Shown piece after piece: positions 34,405-43,152 of a stretch of DNA of 64,000 nt. The notes under the pieces were generated by a model that was not told the DNA's origin, searched no databases, and saw only the letters and a program-made list of their open reading frames with translations. The stretch covers positions 82,558-146,557 of the forward strand of contig JAUIKF010000010.1 in NCBI GenBank assembly GCA_030430575.1. Reading direction: 5' to 3'. The stretch comes from Bacteroidia bacterium. GTDB taxonomy: Bacteria > Bacteroidota > Bacteroidia > J057. Numbering within the stretch: position 1 is the first letter of the stretch; the number at the start of each line of letters is the position of its first letter. The position numbers and the translations under genes were made by a program.

Positions 34405-35910
34405 ATGAGAAACACATTTTTTCTATTGCTCCTGCTTTCTTTTCCCGCTTTTATATTTGCCCAGACGCATCACGAATCGATTTTCTTTGCCGATGATAGC
34501 TATGCGTTGACAGTTGGCGCCAAAGGAACATTGAAATACCTTTTTGAAGAGAAGCCGATTGAGGAACTGACCCTTTATGGGCATACCGATAGCCGCGGCA
34601 CGGAAGCCTATAACCTTGTGCTTGCCGAGAAGCGCGCCATGGCTGTCCTTGCATATCTCCAAACCATTGGTTTGGATACGTCAACGGTAAAGTGGGCCTA
34701 TTATGGGGAGCGAATTCCTGTATCCGATAATTTCAGCGAAGAAGGGCGTGCCCAGAACCGTCGAGTAGAAATTTGGTGGACCTATGGGGACCTGCCGCCG
34801 ATTGCTATGCAAATAGCTACGCCAGAGGTGAATGCTCCCCCACAAGATGATGAAGTCCAACTGGACCATTCCTACCTCTACCAGACCTTGCGTAGCCAAC
34901 TGGAAGTCCAGCATTTTGAGATCAACCCGCAGCGCGACACCTTCATCGTGACACGTGACAGCATGATTTTTGAATTTGAGGCCCATTCATTTGCCATGAT
35001 GGAGCATGCTTGTAAGGAACAAGTAGCCATTGACATTATTGAATACAATACCCTCAGTGATGCCCTCCTCGGCAATATGCAGACCTTGTCAGACGGACGT
35101 CTGATTCACTCTATCGGGATGTACAATGCCTTTGCGACATGTGAGGGAAAAAAGGTAACCCTGAAGAAGGACAAAAGCTTCAAGGTATATGTGCCCTATG
35201 ACCCTAATAATGTCAATATTCGGGATGTGATGGGATTTTATGGAGAGCGAAATAAGACGAGTGGAGAAATGAATTGGGTCAATCCTCGCATGCTTTCAGC
35301 TCAGAAGGGATATAATGGGTTCCTAGATTCTGGTGATTATGATCCCCTGGAAGAAGAAGAGCACAAATGTCGCTTTTGGAAGGGCGTAGGCGTAGCTGTT
35401 GCAGGCATAACCCATGCGATTATGGGGAGGAACCGGCGCTATGATGGTAAGGCAAGGCGGGAGCAGAAGGCAAAACTGCGGAAATTTGCGCAAGAAAATA
35501 AAGGCAAAAAGCTGGATAGCCTCACTGGTGCGGAAAAGGCAGAAATGACGTACTACGTGTTTCACTCAAAGAAATTTGCCCCCGCAAATTGTGATATCTT
35601 TTGGAAGAAAAAACGCTCATCATTTGTGAATTTTCGGGTAAAACACAAAGCCACTAATCACGCCACTATCAAACTCGCTTTTAAACGCCTGAGGAGTATG
35701 ATTTCGCCTACAAAAGTGACAGCAGCTTATACAGAGTTCAATGTCCCAAGAGGAGAAGCTGTCTGGGTAGTAGGGATGGAGATTTCCCCCAATGACCTTC
35801 CTCGTTTGGGACTGAAAGAAGTCATTACGCGATCCGGTGAAACGAGCATTTCCTTTAAAGAAACGGAGAACTTAAATGCCTTTGTCAGGAAGTTGAAACG
35901 GATCAATTAG
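34405..35910 (+). CDS. OmpA-like domain protein 1
   Basis: The ATG at 34405 gives 501 residues with signal peptide MRNTFFLLLLLSFPAFIFA; the longer in-frame extension lies in the repeat tract and is not convincing. Residues ~22-135 form an OmpA-type peptidoglycan-binding domain: SIFFADDSYAL, LTLYGHTDSRGTEAYN, and RAQNRRVEIWW. The second domain (~165-300) has the pattern IEYNTLSDALLGNMQTLSDG, reminiscent of a common Bacteroidota surface domain. The C-terminal ~100 residues are shared with the next gene (AAYTEFNVPRGEAVWVVGME). It is probably periplasmic or attached to the outer membrane. Confidence 0.85.
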   Translation: MRNTFFLLLLLSFPAFIFAQTHHESIFFADDSYALTVGAKGTLKYLFEEKPIEELTLYGHTDSRGTEAYNLVLAEKRAMAVLAYLQTIGLDTSTVKWAYYGERIPVSDNFSEEGRAQNRRVEIWWTYGDLPPIAMQIATPEVNAPPQDDEVQLDHSYLYQTLRSQLEVQHFEINPQRDTFIVTRDSMIFEFEAHSFAMMEHACKEQVAIDIIEYNTLSDALLGNMQTLSDGRLIHSIGMYNAFATCEGKKVTLKKDKSFKVYVPYDPNNVNIRDVMGFYGERNKTSGEMNWVNPRMLSAQKGYNGFLDSGDYDPLEEEEHKCRFWKGVGVAVAGITHAIMGRNRRYDGKARREQKAKLRKFAQENKGKKLDSLTGAEKAEMTYYVFHSKKFAPANCDIFWKKKRSSFVNFRVKHKATNHATIKLAFKRLRSMISPTKVTAAYTEFNVPRGEAVWVVGMEISPNDLPRLGLKEVITRSGETSISFKETENLNAFVRKLKRIN

Positions 35911-36004
35911 GGGGAAATAATTGCCTTATCATTACGACAAAATATCCTTATCCTTGTAAACCTATCGGGCATTTTCTTTTGGTATTCAACCCTAATTTTT
36001 CGTC

Positions 36005-37549
36005 ATGAGAAACAGATGTCTTGAACTTCTTCTGATCGTATTCCCCTTCTTCGCTTCTGCCCAAACCCACTCCCACACCATCTTCTTCGCCACCGCCAGC
36101 GATACGCTGTCAGCAGCCGACAAAGACTCGCTGCGCGTCTTCTTCGAAGGGCAACCCGTCAAGTCGGTTTCGATCACGGGTTATACCGATAGTCGAGGGA
36201 GCGAAAGCTATAATCAGGAACTGGCTAAGCGGCGAGCCTTGGCCGTTTTCGTCAACTGTCAAGCCCTCGGCGTGGACACGGATGTGATGACGTGGGACTT
36301 TCAGGCAACGGTGGAACAGGAGGGGGAAAAAGGACTTCAGCAAAATCGACGGGTGGAGATCGAATGGATGTATGCCCTGCCTGTCGTTACAGATCTAGGA
36401 ACAAAAGTCGAGTCAGGTGATTCGATTGAAACCATTTCCATTGACAATTCTGTCCTGTTGACCACCTTTCAACAGCAGGTTCCCCAACAACAATTTCACA
36501 TCAATCCCCAGCAGGATACAACTCTTATCACACGAGATGGCTTACAGTTTGTGTTTCCTGCAAACATTTTGGCCTTAAATGGGCAGCCCTGCCAGGAACC
36601 TGTTACCATTAACATCACCGAATACAACGACCTCAAAAACATGATTCTGGGCAATATGACTACGGTTTCTGATGGGAAATTGCTGTACTCGGTTGGGATG
36701 TACGATATCGATGCGACGGTTGATGGGCAAGCGGTGGCTGTCGCTGAGGGGAAAGCTTATCAGGTCCGTGTGCCTGATAATTTGGTGGAGGAGGAAGCCG
36801 GAGAAGTGATGGACTTTGAAGGAGAAGTGGATGAAGCTACTGGCGCAGTGAACTGGGTTGGCGCAACCCAATTAACCACTGAAATAGATACAACTAGCGC
36901 ACGTCCAGGCAATAGGGCCTTTTATAGAGATCAAATTAAAGCGAATAAGAAAGAAATTAGAGAAGATGCAAAAATACGGCGGTTAGATCGTCGAACAGCC
37001 TGGCGGGCGGCTAAACAGAATGATTTCCGTTCGGTCCCTGGAGATAGGGTTCGTACAATTCCTTCTGGGGATACCATTTTTTCTGGAACTAAAAGGTATC
37101 GGAAAAAATGTGTGAGGTGGGAGTTAAACAGCAGGGATTTGGTAAAATACAGCTACACTATATTTGAAGATTCAGCTACTTGGAAAGCCTACCATGTTTT
37201 ACGTTCTACTAGTTTTTCCTTGAAAAACTGTGATGTATTTTGGGTGGTTCCAGATTCTGAGAAAGTCATTTGCCGACTCCAATTGGAAGTAGATGACCCC
37301 AGCTTTATTCGCCTTGCCTTCCAAAACCGTCGAACGATGGTTGATCCCATAAATATCAAGGCCAATTTTGCTGAATTCCGTGTCCCCAGTGGGGAAAAAG
37401 TGTGGGCTGTCGCCATCAAAGTGACGGAGGCTGGTCAATATTTTCTGGGGTTAAAAGAGTTGATCACTCGGCAAGGAAAATTCACCATAGAATTGGAAGA
37501 AATGCCAGGGATAGAAGCGATAGTAGAGGAGCTGGAGCGAATAGACTAA
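36005..37549 (+). CDS. OmpA-like domain protein 2 (paralogue)
   Basis: A 514-residue paralogue of the gene before it, with the same three-part plan: signal peptide (LLLIVFPFFASA), OmpA domain (TIFFATASDTL, VSITGYTDSRGSESYN, LQQNRRVEIEW), a central domain (NITEYNDLKNMILGNMTTVS, KLLYSVGMYDID) and the end (ANFAEFRVPSGEKVWAVAIK). Between domains two and three lies a lineage-specific basic segment (NRAFYRDQIKANKKEIREDA) that the first copy replaces with a different basic segment. The order suggests an old tandem duplication followed by divergence of the linker. It starts 94 bp after gene 1. Confidence 0.85.
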   Translation: MRNRCLELLLIVFPFFASAQTHSHTIFFATASDTLSAADKDSLRVFFEGQPVKSVSITGYTDSRGSESYNQELAKRRALAVFVNCQALGVDTDVMTWDFQATVEQEGEKGLQQNRRVEIEWMYALPVVTDLGTKVESGDSIETISIDNSVLLTTFQQQVPQQQFHINPQQDTTLITRDGLQFVFPANILALNGQPCQEPVTINITEYNDLKNMILGNMTTVSDGKLLYSVGMYDIDATVDGQAVAVAEGKAYQVRVPDNLVEEEAGEVMDFEGEVDEATGAVNWVGATQLTTEIDTTSARPGNRAFYRDQIKANKKEIREDAKIRRLDRRTAWRAAKQNDFRSVPGDRVRTIPSGDTIFSGTKRYRKKCVRWELNSRDLVKYSYTIFEDSATWKAYHVLRSTSFSLKNCDVFWVVPDSEKVICRLQLEVDDPSFIRLAFQNRRTMVDPINIKANFAEFRVPSGEKVWAVAIKVTEAGQYFLGLKELITRQGKFTIELEEMPGIEAIVEELERID

Positions 37550-37552
37550 AGA

Positions 37553-37645
37553 AGGATTGCAGAATATCGAACAAGGATTGATGAATGTAGAAGTAAAGAG
37601 GCTTTTCACTTCTTCAATCCTTGTTCTGCAATCGTTATTCTGCAA
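37553..37645. repeat. Dispersed palindrome, ACAAGGA family, copy 5
   Basis: GGATTGCAGAATATCGAACA (from 37555) and AGGATTGA are mirrored by TCAATCCTTGTTCTGCAATC (from 37615) and ATTCTGCAAT. It lies between the second OmpA-like gene and a convergent TfoX-like gene and could end transcription from both sides. Confidence 0.7.
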
Positions 37646-37659
37646 TTGTCTTTTCCCCC

Positions 37660-37986
37660 TCACTCCCCCGCCACCCCAATCGCCTCTTCCACCCAAATGC
37701 TCATCACGGCATGATCCTCCATGATATAAGGCGGCATGGTGTAGTACGGCATGCGTGAATGCTTGGTGGCTCCCGCATCTTCGTAGCGGGGTTTTGTGTC
37801 ATCATTGACTTTAAGGAAAATTTCTCCTTGTGAGTTCACCATGCCGAACATGTTGTCGTCATGGAAAATGCCATACCCGCCAAACATCTTTTTCGATGTG
37901 ATGTCGTCGAGGTGTCCTAGCTTCGCCAGGAATTCTTCGGCTGCTAAAGTGCCTGCATTGGATGATTTGTCGCCTTTTTCTCCCAT
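37660..37986 (-). CDS. TfoX/Sxy-family N-terminal domain protein
   Basis: A 108-residue soluble protein. The TfoX N-terminal pattern is visible: LGHLDDITSKKMFGGYGIFH (residues ~24-43), MFGMVNSQGEIFLKV, and the YYTMPPYIMEDHAVMSIWV end. In gamma-proteobacteria TfoX/Sxy is a competence regulator. The stand-alone Bacteroidota version is common and of unknown role, so a competence function should not be assumed. Only the N-terminal domain is present. The leader contains an AAAATG/AAAATT hexamer tract (37995-38035). Confidence 0.8.
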   Translation of the reverse strand: MGEKGDKSSNAGTLAAEEFLAKLGHLDDITSKKMFGGYGIFHDDNMFGMVNSQGEIFLKVNDDTKPRYEDAGATKHSRMPYYTMPPYIMEDHAVMSIWVEEAIGVAGE

Positions 37987-37994
37987 GGGGTGAA

Positions 37995-38140
37995 GGAATT
38001 AAAATGAAAATTAAAATCAAAATGAAAATCATGACAGAAGGCGTATTTGGGGGAGAATTTAGGTTCTAAGTTTTATGTTCTAGGTTGTGTTTTACTCTGA
38101 ACCCTGAACCCTGAACCCTGAACCCTGAACCCTGAACCTA
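37995..38140. repeat. Hexamer tract, GTTCTA words and (CTGAACC)6 array
   Basis: AAAATKA-type hexamers (37998-38030) are followed by GGTTCTAAGTTTTATG (38062-38077) and TTCTAGG, then six perfect units of CTGAACC (38097-38138) and the words TAAAACTTAAACC. The first and last words are complementary. The stop codon of the exonuclease-like gene (38138-38140) lies inside the repeat. Confidence 0.85.
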
Positions 38141-38962
38141 AAACTTAAACCGCGCTTTCAGCACAACTGGCACGTGATCCGAAACGCCTCTTGCTTCTTC
38201 CAACGAATCACAACTCTGAACAAAATCGATCCTGCCAGCCGATATGATTTCCACGTACTGAGCCGGGAAATAGATATTATCAATGGGGTAATTGAAATAT
38301 TGGCCTTTGGCGCATTTGCGCTTGAGGGTGGTGGGCGTTTGCTGGAGGGCGGGCTGGAAGCCCTGGGTGTATAGGGGACGCCAGACTTCATGCGATTCAT
38401 TGAGGTTGAAATCCCCAACGATGAAGACTTTGCCCATTCCCAAACGATTGGGATAGTTGACGAAATGCCGTATTTCGGCTTCGGGTTCCTTGTCGAAGCG
38501 CCGTGCGTGGAAGTTCACCACCACAAAGGTGTCTTGTGTGCTTTTGAGCTGGAATTGGGCCATATAAGGCTCACGGTCGCAGCTATCTGCCAGGACATCG
38601 TCCAGGTATGTGCGCCCCAGCAGGCGTACTTTGCTGGTCTTCCAAAGATAAGCGTAGCGTTCGCTGATATAGCTCGAAGGGCTACGGGTGGGGTCGCTGA
38701 TGCGATAGTCCCACTTCGCACCTGTGCGGTTGAGCAAGTCGGCGAGGGTCGCTACGGCGCGTGCGCCTGCGGGGTCCTTGGCCACGACTTCCTGGATGGC
38801 GACGATATCGTAGTCACGCATGACGTCAACCATGCGGTCGAGCTCTTTAGCATCTTTGGTGCGGCCGAGGTCCTGGATGTTCCAGGTGAGGAGGGAGAAG
38901 TCCTGGGCGAAGGCGTTCAGGCTAAGGAGGAGGAAGAGGACAAGGGAAAAATGTTTTTTCAT
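38138..38962 (-). CDS. Secreted endonuclease/exonuclease/phosphatase-family protein
   Basis: The ATG at 38962 gives 274 residues with signal peptide MKKHFSLVLFLLLSLNAFA. The DNase I-like fold is supported by SLLTWNIQDLGR (metal-site Asn near residue 26), DIVAIQEVV (catalytic Glu), VVVNFHARRFD (active-site His in place of the usual H in the middle), VFIVGDFNLN (Asp-x-Asn) and GVSDHVPVV (SDH motif near the C-terminus). All main catalytic residues are present, so it is probably an active secreted phosphoesterase or nuclease. The last residues (RFKF) and the TAG stop lie in a repeat. Confidence 0.9.
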   Translation of the reverse strand: MKKHFSLVLFLLLSLNAFAQDFSLLTWNIQDLGRTKDAKELDRMVDVMRDYDIVAIQEVVAKDPAGARAVATLADLLNRTGAKWDYRISDPTRSPSSYISERYAYLWKTSKVRLLGRTYLDDVLADSCDREPYMAQFQLKSTQDTFVVVNFHARRFDKEPEAEIRHFVNYPNRLGMGKVFIVGDFNLNESHEVWRPLYTQGFQPALQQTPTTLKRKCAKGQYFNYPIDNIYFPAQYVEIISAGRIDFVQSCDSLEEARGVSDHVPVVLKARFKF

Positions 38963-39067
38963 TTTCAAGGGAAAGTTCAAGTGCAAATATTTTCCTGAGT
39001 GTGTCGAAGGATCAAGTTCAATTTCAAAAAGGAAAAACTCCTGTATTCCTTCAGCGCAGCGATCATC

Positions 39068-39856
39068 CTAATCCTCTTTTCTCCCCGAAATAAACAAATA
39101 ATCTCCTTCCTTATGAAGGTATTGTTCTCTGACAGCTGCCCATTTTTCTGTGTCCAAGTCTTCTTTTAGCTTTCTCAGCCCTTCTTCCACCTCTTCCTGG
39201 AGCGCCAGGTCGGCAAAAGACGAGATTCCCTCCCTTACTTTTGGCTCAAAATATAGCCAAGGGCGGTTTTTGCCTGCATACAAAAAAAGGTCCTCCAATT
39301 CATCGTGGACTTCATACGTTTCTAATTCTATTTGTTCAAATCCCGCCGCCGAAAAAGCCTGGGTGATTTGGTCCATGGAAGGTAATTGCTCTACAGATTT
39401 TTGAATCATTTTTGGGAAATAATGGCTCACCCAATACCTCGCCGTTTGCTCTGGCATCGCAGCCAAAATGACCCACTTGCCGCCGGGTTTGAGCACGCGG
39501 TAGACCTCTTGAAAACCACTGGTCAAGTCTGTCCAGTGGTGCAAGGTAAGCACTGCCACCGCCCTGTCGACTGACGCCTCCGCCAACGGAATGGCTTCCG
39601 CCTTTCCCTGCCGCCAATCTATAGCCTGACTCCGCGCTTTGGCTGTCTCTAGCATCTGAGTCGACGGCTCTACGCCGATCATATCCAGCCCTTTTTGCTG
39701 AAGCGCCAGGGTATAATTGCCCGTTCCACAGCCGATATCCAGGCAGGTATCTCCTGCCTGAGGGGCTAGTAAGGCCCAGAGGCGACTGACCAGATAGGGA
39801 TCTGCTTTGCGGGTAGAGTTGTAATCTTGCCCTATGATGTCGTATTTTTCTGTCAT
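39068..39856 (-). CDS. Class I SAM-dependent methyltransferase
   Basis: A 262-residue cytoplasmic enzyme. SAM-binding motif I is CLDIGCGTGNYTLALQ (~residues 36-51), motif II is IGVEPSTQML, and the acidic strand and post-motif ALTLHHWTDL-like segment AVAVLTLHHWTDL is near residue 100. The family (UbiE/COQ5 or methyltransferase type 11) acts on many small molecules; the substrate is unknown. The start codon overlaps that of the divergent symporter gene (CATG at 39854-39857), so each promoter must lie within the other gene or the mRNAs are leaderless. Confidence 0.88.
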   Translation of the reverse strand: MTEKYDIIGQDYNSTRKADPYLVSRLWALLAPQAGDTCLDIGCGTGNYTLALQQKGLDMIGVEPSTQMLETAKARSQAIDWRQGKAEAIPLAEASVDRAVAVLTLHHWTDLTSGFQEVYRVLKPGGKWVILAAMPEQTARYWVSHYFPKMIQKSVEQLPSMDQITQAFSAAGFEQIELETYEVHDELEDLFLYAGKNRPWLYFEPKVREGISSFADLALQEEVEEGLRKLKEDLDTEKWAAVREQYLHKEGDYLFISGRKED

Positions 39857-41354
39857 GACTGCAAAATACGTAATTCTCGCCCTTTACTTTGGCGTGCTTT
39901 TCCTGATCGGGATCCTGGCGTCCCGCCGGATCAAAGGCATGGCCGACTACTACGTCGGCGGCAAGCGGCTCGGCTACTGGGTCGTGGCCTTCTCAGCCCG
40001 TGCGACTGGTGAATCGGGCTGGCTCCTGCTGGGACTGACGGGCATGGGGGCCATGGTGGGCGTGAGTGCCTTTTGGGTGGTATTGGGGGAAGTGTTGGGT
40101 GTAGGGTTGGCGTGGTGGTTCATGGCCAAACCGTTTAAACGGTTTTCAGATCAGCACAAGGCGATCACCATTCCCGACTACCTCGTCAGTCGCTTTCAAC
40201 CGAAAACCCACCTCCTGCGCATCATCGCCGCAACGACCCTTTCCGCCTTTGTCATCATCTATGTCAGTTCTCAGATCGACATTACGGGCAAAGCCTTCGA
40301 GACCTTCCTTGGCTGGGACTATTTTGCGGGAGCCATGGCGGGATTTGCCATCGTTTTGTTATATACTTTCTTTGGTGGCTTTGTGGCTGTGGCCTGGTCT
40401 GACCTCTTTCAAGGATTGATTATGCTCATTGGCTTGGTGGGCCTTCCGATAGGGGTGTTTCTGATGATAAAAGATCAAGGCAGCATCGCCGAGGGCCTTG
40501 CCAGCATTGACCCTGGCCTCATGAATATCTGGGGAAGTGGCGGATTGACTTTCCTCAACGTCATGACCATCGTCGGCCTGCTAGGCATCGGTTTAGGGTT
40601 TCTGGGGTCGCCGCAGGTCTTCGTGCGCTTCATGTCCATCAAAAGCGAAGCTGAGATTCAAAAGGGCCGTTGGGTGGCCGTAGCGTTCACCTTATTGACA
40701 GATGCCGCCGCTGTCTGTATCGGCCTGCTGGGAAGGTATATTTTTACGCAAAATATAGGCCCGGATGCAGTGGAAAGTGTGCTGGGCAACAGCGCAGAGA
40801 ATGTCCTGCCCATGCTGGTGGACAATTTCTTGCCGCTACTGCTGTCAGGCATTTATATGGCCGCTGTCATGGCAGCTATCATGTCGACCATCGACTCCTT
40901 GCTAGTCGTTGCCTCCAGCGCCATTACCCGCGATTTCTATCAGCAAATTCTCCGCCCCGACCTCATCGGTCAGCCCATGACCAAGACCTCCCGCATGGTC
41001 ACGCTCGGAATGGCTTTGCTCGCCCTGGCGATTGCCCTCATGGTCGCCTGGTTATCGCCCTCCCGAACCGTCTTCTGGTTCGCCATATTCGGCTGGTCGG
41101 GCATCGCCGCGACCTTCTGCCCCATGATGATCCTGGCTCTCTTCTGGCCGCGCTACAACGTCCAAGGGGCCATTGCGTCCATGATCACAGGATTTGTGTG
41201 TATTCCGCTATTCAAATTTGGCTTCACGGCCTTGCCAGAAGTGGGCGTGTATTTTGATAAATTGGCGGAGCTTCCGCCTTCGTTTGCCCTATCGCTGATT
41301 GTAGGGATAAGCGTGAGTTTGATGGTTCGGAAGCCTTATGGGGCGAGCGTTTGA
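39855..41354 (+). CDS. Sodium/solute symporter (SSS family)
   Basis: A 499-residue integral membrane protein of about thirteen helices. The start at 39855 (MTAKYVILALYFGVLFLIG) puts the first helix at the N-terminus; an earlier ATG at 39834 would overlap the divergent gene by 23 bases. SSS features include ADYYVGGKRLGYWVVAFSAR, GESGWLLLGLTGMGAMVG and SPQVFVRFMSIKSEAEI. It most resembles PutP-type proline/sodium symporters, but the substrate cannot be fixed from sequence. The TGA stop is the first three bases of a TGAGTCCACTCCA repeat. Confidence 0.88.
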   Translation: MTAKYVILALYFGVLFLIGILASRRIKGMADYYVGGKRLGYWVVAFSARATGESGWLLLGLTGMGAMVGVSAFWVVLGEVLGVGLAWWFMAKPFKRFSDQHKAITIPDYLVSRFQPKTHLLRIIAATTLSAFVIIYVSSQIDITGKAFETFLGWDYFAGAMAGFAIVLLYTFFGGFVAVAWSDLFQGLIMLIGLVGLPIGVFLMIKDQGSIAEGLASIDPGLMNIWGSGGLTFLNVMTIVGLLGIGLGFLGSPQVFVRFMSIKSEAEIQKGRWVAVAFTLLTDAAAVCIGLLGRYIFTQNIGPDAVESVLGNSAENVLPMLVDNFLPLLLSGIYMAAVMAAIMSTIDSLLVVASSAITRDFYQQILRPDLIGQPMTKTSRMVTLGMALLALAIALMVAWLSPSRTVFWFAIFGWSGIAATFCPMMILALFWPRYNVQGAIASMITGFVCIPLFKFGFTALPEVGVYFDKLAELPPSFALSLIVGISVSLMVRKPYGASV

Positions 41355-41414
41355 GTCCACTCCAGAAAGTCAAATTTGACTTTTACCCTCATTGCGATGG
41401 ACTAAAATCCCTTT
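41352..41414. repeat. Half copy of the TGAGTCCACTCCA palindrome
   Basis: TGAGTCCACTCCA (41352-41364), AAGTCAAATTTGACTT and ATTGCGATGGACTAAAATCC match one half of the full palindrome at 46891-47053. The first TGA is the stop codon of the symporter gene. Confidence 0.8.
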
Positions 41415-41492
41415 TGATTACCCATATGTATTCTTTTTCATTTGAGCATCAGGGCTGGAAAACTCACCCCGCTCAGGCCTTCAGCCTTCGCT

Positions 41493-41541
41493 GCCCCTCT
41501 CTAGGCCGCCCACGAGCCTACGCGTAGAGAGGGGCTTTTTT
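41493..41541 (+). terminator. Terminator-like hairpin after the symporter gene
   Basis: GCCCCTCTCTA (41493-41503) and TAGAGAGGGGC (41525-41535) form a perfect 11-bp stem followed by TTTTTT. The loop holds the palindrome TACGCGTA. The rest of 41355-41741 shows further G/C-rich short hairpins but no gene. Confidence 0.75.
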
Positions 41542-41741
41542 GAGAAATCTTCGATTTTTTATCTCATACCGTTAGCCTCTTTCTCTGAGAGGGGCGGCAA
41601 ACGGAAGGGGAGTTCATAGCCAAGGCCGCAAAGCGATCTAGGAAGCCCATACCCAAAACTTATGGGTAATCAATAGGGGTTTCAAGCCGTCGCAATAAAC
41701 CAAACTCAGGTTTTGAGAGAAGAAGTTCAAACGAAAAAAAA

Positions 41742-42629
41742 TCAATTTCTCACCAACCCCTTATCGCCACATAATGCTAAGCTTAATTCCCATAGCTTAG
41801 CTTGCCATTCAGGGTTCAATACAGCTGCTGCTTCTTCCATGTCGATGAATTCGTTTTTTTTCGCAGTAATCAGTTTCCCCGACTTTTGTAAGCTTTCATC
41901 TTGACTTTCAATAAATAAAGGCGCCATAATTTCGCCACACTTTTCTATTGAAATAAAAGCCCCAAAGAACTTCGCGATAGATGCTATAGTTCTCATGTAT
42001 CCGGGAATAATATTGATCTGATTGGTCCAAACAGTCTTGGGAATCTGAAAACCAATAAATGACAATTTTGAGTTCTCCTTTTCTCGATGCAAGGCATGTA
42101 ACCTTGCCAGGAACATTCTTTTGGCCACCATAGCTTGGTGAATGCCTCTTTCATACCCCCACTTCCTTTGCATTTGCAGGTCATCCCAGAAAATTTGCCC
42201 TCTTTTTGTCACATTAAAAATAACCCTTCCCCCATCTTGCGATTTTTCAAGCAGGTCCAGCAAGTTAAGTATCAACAGAAACTGCGATAAATAATTCACT
42301 TGAAAGTGGGCATCCATGCCATCTTCCGTTTCAATCCGCTTGGCGGCATAGCCTAGCCCCGCATTGATGAAAATGCCATCCAGAAAGGCATGTTTATCTT
42401 GGATCTCGGTGATGGCTTGCCGCACATCAGAAAGCCTGGCCAAGTCACACACAACAAAGGAAATGTTTTGATTGGAGGTGGCATGGATTAATTCCTGCGT
42501 TACGGCTTCGCATCGCGCTTTTGACCTGCCAAGCATGATGATTTCATGGGCTTGGTTGTCTATGCCTGCCAGTACTTTGGCTACGCCTTTTCCCATGCCG
42601 TTGGTGGCGCCTGTGATGAGTATTTTCAT
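41742..42629 (-). CDS. Short-chain dehydrogenase/reductase-like protein, atypical active site
   Basis: The ATG at 42629 gives 295 residues (MKILITGATNGMGKGVAKVL). The Rossmann dinucleotide motif TGATNGMGKG at residues 6-15, CDLARLSDVR and FINAGLGYAAK (the NAG motif) place it in the SDR superfamily. The usual Tyr-x-x-x-Lys is not visible: the region where it should lie reads GIHQAMVAKRMF, so the Lys is kept but Ala sits where Tyr is expected. It could be inactive or use another residue. Loose similarity to retinol-dehydrogenase-like SDRs suggests a hydrophobic substrate, but this is speculative. Confidence 0.75.
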   Translation of the reverse strand: MKILITGATNGMGKGVAKVLAGIDNQAHEIIMLGRSKARCEAVTQELIHATSNQNISFVVCDLARLSDVRQAITEIQDKHAFLDGIFINAGLGYAAKRIETEDGMDAHFQVNYLSQFLLILNLLDLLEKSQDGGRVIFNVTKRGQIFWDDLQMQRKWGYERGIHQAMVAKRMFLARLHALHREKENSKLSFIGFQIPKTVWTNQINIIPGYMRTIASIAKFFGAFISIEKCGEIMAPLFIESQDESLQKSGKLITAKKNEFIDMEEAAAVLNPEWQAKLWELSLALCGDKGLVRN

Positions 42630-43104
42630 GGGTGTATCTATGTTCTTGATGAACAACTAGTCGCCAGAATTAGGGATGGATTACACTGGCGCCTTATACA
42701 ATCATTTTATTTGCCATTAGCTACTTCCTTGATCAGTGGGTTCCCAGAGTTGAGTTTTATTCCCTTCTGCATTTTTCATTTGGATGCATACCATCAAAAC
42801 CTTGCCTAAAGTCAGAAGCCCGCCGAAAGACTCACTCAGATACTAAAATAAGCCCCTTCAGCTCCTAAAAGGTGCAGAGAATTGCTATGTCTTTCGCCCA
42901 ATTTTTACCTCAAAAACGACCTTTAAAACCCATTCAGCAAGATATGAGTAACCACTATCCCCTCAATATTGAGTCCCAAAAACACCTAATCCAACTAGGG
43001 CGAAACAGAAAGTCTGTAGCACCATCTTTTGTATCCCCATAGCGCAGAGCAGCCCTAGCCTGAAGCATGCCCTGAGCGTAGTCGAAGGGAGGCATCGTTC
43101 AACA
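42630..43104. other. Intergenic stretch without a recognised gene
   Basis: No convincing reading frame, tRNA or structured RNA is seen. Short frames encoded here lack conserved patterns. The word CCTGAGCGTAGTCGAAGG (43073-43090) is a repeat common in Bacteroidota. The region is bounded on the right by the perfect hairpin at 43105-43152. Confidence 0.5.
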
Positions 43105-43152
43105 AAGGATTAACGGCCGGAACGCGCCCTGCGGTCCCAGCCGTTAATCCTT
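43105..43152. terminator. Perfect 13-bp hairpin downstream of the ParB-like gene
   Basis: AAGGATTAACGGC (43105-43117) and GCCGTTAATCCTT (43140-43152) are perfectly complementary. The loop is 22 bases, G/C rich. It lies 28 bp after the stop of the minus-strand ParB-like gene, so it could end that transcript. No strong T run is present. Confidence 0.6.

Noticed and set aside
37660..37986. Competence regulator role for the TfoX-like protein
   Set aside because: Only the N-terminal domain is present and no competence genes are nearby, so the name is used only as a family label.
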